Below are positions 4,661 to 8,897 of a stretch of 8,897 bases of DNA, one piece after another; within the stretch, counting starts at the first letter, position 1; each line of letters starts with the position of its first letter. The stretch is from CAZTWC01 sp964617105 [NCBI: uncultured Myxococcia bacterium]. GTDB lineage: Bacteria > CAZTWC01. A program made the translations under genes and the position numbers. A model generated the notes under the pieces. It was not told where the DNA came from, made no database searches, and saw only the letters and a list, made by a program, of their open reading frames with translations. The stretch covers positions 1 through 8,897 of the forward strand of contig CAZTWC010000109.1 in NCBI GenBank assembly GCA_964617105.1. The letters are read 5' to 3'.

Positions 4661-7225
4661 ATGAGTGAGCCACAAAAACAGGTAACCGAGCAACCAACCG
4701 ACTTTTTTGCCCCCCAGGAGTTAGATAAAAATATTCGGTGGGATAAAGATATAGTGGAAAAATCGATTGTTCAAGTTTTAGTTTCGGAACGAAAAATAGA
4801 ACCAGATACCGCCCTGGTGATCAGCCAAAACGTGGAGGAAGAGGTCAAGAGCGAAGATCAACTTACTCCCAGAAAAATTCTTAATGTACTAAACGATAAG
4901 ATGGTTGAACTGGGATTTGAAAAGAAGATTCGCCTGAGTTCAAATGCTATCCAGGTTTTAAACCGCCGTTATCTAAAAAAAGACAACGAGGGAAAAATAT
5001 TAGAAACCCCCAAACATATGTTCGACCGGGTGGCTAAAACCGTTGCCAGCGCTGATACCAACTTTCTCCGTGGGCGTCCTGAAGCAGAAAAAAAGTTGCG
5101 CTCCAGTGTTGAGACCTTTTACCAGATGATGACCGAATTGGATTTTATACCCAATTCTCCAACTCTGATGAACGCTGGACGTGAGTTAGGACAACTTTCC
5201 GCCTGTTTTGTGCTGCCCGTAGAAGACTCTATGGAGAGTATTTTCGAGGCCATTAAAAGCACCGCCCTAATCCACAAGAGCGGTGGTGGCACCGGTTTCT
5301 CCTTTAGCCGCATCCGCCCCAAAAACGATGTGGTGCTCTCCACCAAAGGCGTTTCTTCTGGTCCCATCTCCTTTATGCGGGTTTTTGACATGGCCACCGA
5401 TACCATCAAGCAGGGTGGTACCAGACGGGGAGCCAACATGGGTATCTTGAACGTAAACCATCCCGACATCCTGGAGTTTATCAGTTGCAAAGAGGATCAT
5501 ACCCAGTTTAACAATTTCAATATCTCGGTGGGAATCACTGAAGATTTTATGGAAGCCATAGAGAACGACCAAGATTACACCCTGGTAAATCCTCGTACGG
5601 GCGATCCCATGGGTCAATATAACGCCAAAGAAGTTTTCAACAAAATTGTGGATATGGCCTGGAAAAACGGCGAACCAGGGATAATCTTTTTAGACCGAAT
5701 CAACCGGACCAATCCGGTTCTCCATGTAGGAAAGGTAGAAAGCACCAATCCCTGCGGTGAACAGCCACTTTTACCCTATGAATCCTGCAACTTAGGATCT
5801 ATCAATCTGGCCAGAATGATCAAAAACGAAGAAGTTGACTGGACACATCTCAAAAAAGTGGTGCATGATTCTGTCCATTTTTTAGATAACGTCATCGAAA
5901 TCAACAAGTTCCCGCTCAGTAAAATTCAGCAACAAACCTTTGCCAACCGAAAAATCGGCCTGGGAATAATGGGGTTTGCCGAAATGCTGATTAAAATGAA
6001 TATCCCTTACAACTCCGATCGGGCTCTGCAAATAGCGGAAGATGTGATGCAATTTATCAACTTAGAGTCAAAAATTATGTCGCGCCAACTGGCTGAAGAG
6101 CGGGGGGGTTTTCCAAATTTTCGGGGCAGCAGCTACGATCAATCAGATGATAGTGGCATCAGGAACGCCACTACCACCACCATCGCGCCCACGGGTACTA
6201 TCTCCATGATCGCTGGTTGTTCCAGCGGTATTGAACCACTTTTCGCCATCTCCTTTATTAAAAATGTAATGGATAACGATGAACTGGTGGAGGTAAATCC
6301 CCTGTTTGAAAAAATGGCCAAAGAGCGGGGGTTTTATTCCCAGGAGTTGATGAAAAAGATCGCCAAGAAGGGCTCCCTGAAAGATATCGATTCAGTGCCT
6401 GAGGATATCAAACGGGTCTTTGTTACGGCTATGGATATTACTCCTGAATGGCATATTCGCATGCAGGCAGCCTTTCAAAAACATGTTGATAATGCGGTGA
6501 GCAAAACCGTTAATTTCCCAGAATCCGCCACCAAACAAGAGGTTGGTAACGCCTTCAGGATGGCCTATACTCTAGGTTGCAAAGGAGTCACAGTTTACCG
6601 TTACAACAGCAGACCGGCCCAGGTGTTGAACATAGGCAAAGTGAATCGTAAGGAGGGAGAACAATCCCTGGATCAGCAACTGGCTTTTCCATCCAAACTG
6701 ATCCCCAGAGATCGTCCGGAGATTATGCGGGGAAGCACCCAGATGATCAATACCGGTTGCGGCCACCTCTATATCACTATTAACGAAGATGAACACGGCC
6801 CCTTCGAACTGTTCACTGCCATGGGTAAAGCTGGCGGTTGCGCCGCTTCCCAAGCAGAGGCTATTGGCCGGCTGATCTCTCTATCTTTTAGAGTGGGGGT
6901 GGCGACAGAGGAGATTATCAAGCAATTAAGCGCGGTCAGGTGTCCGGCTCCGGCCTGGGCCAATGGAGAGCAGGTGCTATCCTGTGCGGATGCCATTGCC
7001 AAGGCTTTGCGACGCTATACCACATCTCCGGCCACCGAAGTCGGCCAAAAGATTGCCCCAGGACAGGCTCTGACCGGTAAAAGCGAAACCACCAATAGCG
7101 TAATTGGAGTTTCCAGCCCAGTGAAGACCGGATTTGTCACCTGTCCGGAATGTGGCAGCCAGGCGATAGCCAATGAAGATGGCTGTGCAACTTGTAAGGC
7201 TTGTGCCTGGTCTAAGTGCAGTTAG
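4661..7225 (+). CDS. nrdJ: Adenosylcobalamin-dependent (class II) ribonucleotide reductase
   Basis: An 854-residue enzyme that reduces ribonucleotides to deoxyribonucleotides in the cytoplasm using adenosylcobalamin to make the radical, so no oxygen and no NrdB subunit are needed. Residues ~25-85 look like the helices of an ATP-cone without its nucleotide-binding start. The catalytic barrel follows. Active-site residues are visible: C182 (S-A-C-F) and C376 (S-C-N-L-G-S) as the redox pair, C365 in N-P-C-G-E as the thiyl-radical cysteine, with N363 and E367 beside it. The 11-residue step from C365 to C376 matches Thermotoga maritima NrdJ, as I recall its numbering. K-Q-G-G-T-R-R-G-A-N-M-G (250-261) is the allosteric specificity loop region. 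A-P-T-G-T-I-S (509-515) is a phosphate-binding motif. Residues ~690-790 form the TSCPD domain with R-C-P-A-P-A-W. The C-terminus is a Cys-rich ribbon (C828, C831, C842, C845, C848, C853) that re-reduces the active site. It has its own promoter with paired NrdR-like boxes. No intein or frameshift is present. Confidence 0.97.
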   Translation: MSEPQKQVTEQPTDFFAPQELDKNIRWDKDIVEKSIVQVLVSERKIEPDTALVISQNVEEEVKSEDQLTPRKILNVLNDKMVELGFEKKIRLSSNAIQVLNRRYLKKDNEGKILETPKHMFDRVAKTVASADTNFLRGRPEAEKKLRSSVETFYQMMTELDFIPNSPTLMNAGRELGQLSACFVLPVEDSMESIFEAIKSTALIHKSGGGTGFSFSRIRPKNDVVLSTKGVSSGPISFMRVFDMATDTIKQGGTRRGANMGILNVNHPDILEFISCKEDHTQFNNFNISVGITEDFMEAIENDQDYTLVNPRTGDPMGQYNAKEVFNKIVDMAWKNGEPGIIFLDRINRTNPVLHVGKVESTNPCGEQPLLPYESCNLGSINLARMIKNEEVDWTHLKKVVHDSVHFLDNVIEINKFPLSKIQQQTFANRKIGLGIMGFAEMLIKMNIPYNSDRALQIAEDVMQFINLESKIMSRQLAEERGGFPNFRGSSYDQSDDSGIRNATTTTIAPTGTISMIAGCSSGIEPLFAISFIKNVMDNDELVEVNPLFEKMAKERGFYSQELMKKIAKKGSLKDIDSVPEDIKRVFVTAMDITPEWHIRMQAAFQKHVDNAVSKTVNFPESATKQEVGNAFRMAYTLGCKGVTVYRYNSRPAQVLNIGKVNRKEGEQSLDQQLAFPSKLIPRDRPEIMRGSTQMINTGCGHLYITINEDEHGPFELFTAMGKAGGCAASQAEAIGRLISLSFRVGVATEEIIKQLSAVRCPAPAWANGEQVLSCADAIAKALRRYTTSPATEVGQKIAPGQALTGKSETTNSVIGVSSPVKTGFVTCPECGSQAIANEDGCATCKACAWSKCS

Positions 7226-8597
7226 TCAGACAAGATTTAAACTCTGCTTCTAGATGCTGATATCGAGGCTCAAATTCACGGCGGTGCCGGTTTACGTTCA
7301 TCTTTAAAACAATTTGAACCACTGGCGCCGTCCCATTTCCGGTTTCCTTTTTCTCCTTAACTTCTACCCATATCTGCTGGTGCACCATAAAAAAGGTTAT
7401 TAACAAACCCAAAATCATTAGACTACAACCCAACCATACCAATGACACACCAGGCGCTTTGGCTACCTGTAATCCGGTTGCATAGGATTCCTTCACCTGC
7501 TTCAATTTAATCCAATAAGTGTCGTTACGGTGCTTTTTATCAAACTCGGGCATCTCTTTTAACACAATAAAATTGCCCATCTTACCGGCAGGTTTCCGCT
7601 CCATATAGAGAGCCGGCCCAAATTTACGAAAATTTTGGTAATAATCCAGGGCAGTGAAAGTAACCGGTGCATCTGAGCCTTCCCCCAATATAAGAGGCTG
7701 CTGAAAGGTGGTGGTATATTCTTTACTGGTATTGGTCTGGGTATCGGTTATCTCCAACTTTATTTCACTCTGAAATGGCTGTTTACGGTAAGATGATTGG
7801 TATAGGGATATCCCTTCAAAACTTAGTGGAGAGTTAACCTCAATAGATTTTTGGGCTAAGAGTTTCCCTTTCCGCTTTATACGCAAGTGGCTGATATAAT
7901 CCTTAGGCTGGCCATTTGGAAAGAGTTTTAACTCAAACTTGTCGCAGGCGATGGTAAAATCCAATTGCCTCCTGATGGGGATGCCATCATTGCCAGATAT
8001 ATAAAAGTGGTCAACCTCCTCCCCCTGGGGTATAAAAACAGAGCCGTTAAAACCCAATAAAGAGGTGGATAAAGACCCGGCCAGGATTATCAATAGACTT
8101 ATATGGACAATATGAACACCCAGACGGGCGTATTTGTTTTTTTGCCAATAAAGCATGGAAAAATCGTGAACTGATAAAATCCTGCCTCCCCGGGTGGAGA
8201 AAAACCGGTGAATGAGGTTAAAGGCACTCTTTTGATCCATTTCGGAAGTTAAAGTTAAGTTGAACATCCCCTGATGGGGGGATTCACCTTTTGGCCTTAT
8301 TTTGAAATGGCCTGGCAGTTTGCTCAGACCATTTATGGTGCAGGCAAACAGATTCAACGATAGTAGTAGCAGCAACAGAGAGAACCACCAGGCGTGGAAC
8401 AGGTCATAAACCTGAAAAAAATTGAGCAGGGCGAAGGCCAGAGGAGAATAGGTTTGGCGCAGTACATGAGGCGGTATATTCTGGGGGATAAAAGTGCCCA
8501 CTACCATAAATGCAGCCAGGGACAGCAAAATAAAGATAGCGAACTTCAGAGATGAGAAAACTCGCCAATTTTTATCGGCAATTGCGGTTATATTCAT
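7212..8597 (-). CDS. resB: ResB-like cytochrome c biogenesis protein (System II, Ccs1/CcsB type)
   Basis: A 461-residue inner-membrane protein of the ResB family. With CcsA (ResC) it carries heme across the membrane and ligates it to apocytochrome c in System II maturation. The layout is typical: transmembrane helices at ~15-37 (containing the S-S-L-K-F-A-I-F start common in ResB), ~69-88 and ~157-180, a large periplasmic beta-rich domain (~181-383), a fourth helix (~384-405) and a short cytoplasmic tail. The third helix begins G-V-H-I-V-H-I-S, placing H162 and H165 where ResB proteins have a conserved membrane histidine. The ATG at 8597 has only a weak upstream AAGATG and lies 13 bases after the stop of the RND gene, so translational coupling is plausible. 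Its stop codon lies inside the 3' end of nrdJ, a 14-bp convergent overlap. No CcsA partner is in the window. Confidence 0.92.
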   Translation of the reverse strand: MNITAIADKNWRVFSSLKFAIFILLSLAAFMVVGTFIPQNIPPHVLRQTYSPLAFALLNFFQVYDLFHAWWFSLLLLLLSLNLFACTINGLSKLPGHFKIRPKGESPHQGMFNLTLTSEMDQKSAFNLIHRFFSTRGGRILSVHDFSMLYWQKNKYARLGVHIVHISLLIILAGSLSTSLLGFNGSVFIPQGEEVDHFYISGNDGIPIRRQLDFTIACDKFELKLFPNGQPKDYISHLRIKRKGKLLAQKSIEVNSPLSFEGISLYQSSYRKQPFQSEIKLEITDTQTNTSKEYTTTFQQPLILGEGSDAPVTFTALDYYQNFRKFGPALYMERKPAGKMGNFIVLKEMPEFDKKHRNDTYWIKLKQVKESYATGLQVAKAPGVSLVWLGCSLMILGLLITFFMVHQQIWVEVKEKKETGNGTAPVVQIVLKMNVNRHRREFEPRYQHLEAEFKSCLTNCT

Positions 8598-8610
8598 AAT
8601 TCATCTTGTT

Positions 8611-8897
8611 TCATCTAGCCCGCCATCTCTCCAGGGAAAAATAGAGGCTGGGCACTAAAATTAAAGTGATCAGGGTGGAGGAGAGCAAACCTCCTACCAC
8701 TACTCTGGCTAAAGGAGCCTGCATCTCTCCTCCCTCGCCTACTCCCATAGCCACCGGCACCAGAGCCAAAGAGGTGGTTAGAGAGGTCATAAGGATAGGG
8801 CGCAGCCTCCGCCGGCCCGCCTCCAGAACAGCGGGCAGCAAGTCGGTCTGATCCCGGCTCCGTAATAGATTGATATAATCAACCAGCACAATAGCAT
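8611..8897 (-). CDS. RND-family efflux transporter, C-terminal fragment (cut by the window edge)
   Basis: About 95 codons of the 3' end of a large RND permease, which normally has about 1,000-1,050 residues. The frame is open to the window end, reading A-I-V-L-V-D-Y from the edge. This is the characteristic N-A-I-V-L-V-D-Y segment of AcrB-type (HAE1) proteins just before the final membrane helices. The following [14 protein letters not shown] and [15 protein letters not shown] motifs are those of the last two helices. Such proteins form trimeric proton-driven pumps with a periplasmic adaptor and an outer-membrane channel, supporting a Gram-negative host. The substrate class cannot be told from this part. 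An internal GTG at 8889 is not the start. The gene is truncated by the window only; I see no sign of decay. resB follows 13 bases later on the same strand. Confidence 0.93.
   Translation of the reverse strand, partial: AIVLVDYINLLRSRDQTDLLPAVLEAGRRRLRPILMTSLTTSLALVPVAMGVGEGGEMQAPLARVVVGGLLSSTLITLILVPSLYFSLERWRAR

Noticed and set aside
5119-5617. Long minus-strand open frames opposite nrdJ
   Set aside because: They lie wholly inside a strongly conserved gene, overlap each other, show no family resemblance and have no ribosome sites. They are shadow frames.
4661-7225. Intein or insertion in nrdJ, since ribonucleotide reductases are common intein hosts
   Set aside because: All catalytic and allosteric motifs follow at normal spacing, and no intein splice motifs or homing endonuclease segment is present.
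8611-8889. A small 92-residue stand-alone membrane protein starting at the GTG at 8889
   Set aside because: The frame continues upstream to the window edge and the sequence is the conserved C-terminal end of an RND transporter.

Overview
This 8.9 kb window looks like ordinary chromosome from a Gram-negative bacterium. The evidence is an RND-type inner-membrane transporter, a System II (ResB) cytochrome c assembly protein and an exported cysteine-rich repeat protein. Base composition is moderately AT-rich. A lineage near Desulfobacterota/deltaproteobacteria or another anaerobe-rich phylum would fit an adenosylcobalamin-dependent ribonucleotide reductase combined with ResB, but the sequence alone does not settle the taxonomy. 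I see no tRNA, rRNA, insertion sequence, phage gene, CRISPR array or defence system.

Layout, plus strand. Positions 1-912 hold the 3' part of a gene for a Sel1/Hcp-like, disulfide-strapped repeat protein with a PDZ-like C-terminal region. A short GC-rich hairpin follows at 950-970, then an AI-2E/PerM-family permease (987-2060). After a 114-base gap come two adjacent genes separated by one base (2175-3350 and 3352-4419). Both encode membrane-anchored SPFH/band 7 proteins, an arrangement like hflK-hflC. The 241-base spacer that follows ends in the best regulatory region of the window. It has a near-consensus sigma-70 promoter (4591-4618) interleaved with two NrdR-box-like palindromes whose centres are 32 bp apart. 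These control nrdJ (4661-7225), a complete class II ribonucleotide reductase.

Layout, minus strand. An RND transporter gene enters from the right edge (only its last ~95 codons are present, 8611-8897). It is followed after 13 bases by resB (8597 down to 7212). The resB and nrdJ genes converge and their 3' ends overlap by 14 bp.

How the parts fit. nrdJ makes deoxyribonucleotides without needing oxygen and is probably under NrdR feedback control. ResB serves heme delivery for periplasmic cytochrome c maturation, but its usual partner CcsA is not in view. The SPFH pair probably forms a membrane scaffold, with unknown clients. The most interesting points are the NrdR/promoter architecture, an apparently degenerate ATP-cone at the NrdJ N-terminus, the divergent SPFH pair and the Hcp-repeat/PDZ architecture. 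I did not find a convincing new multi-gene system.
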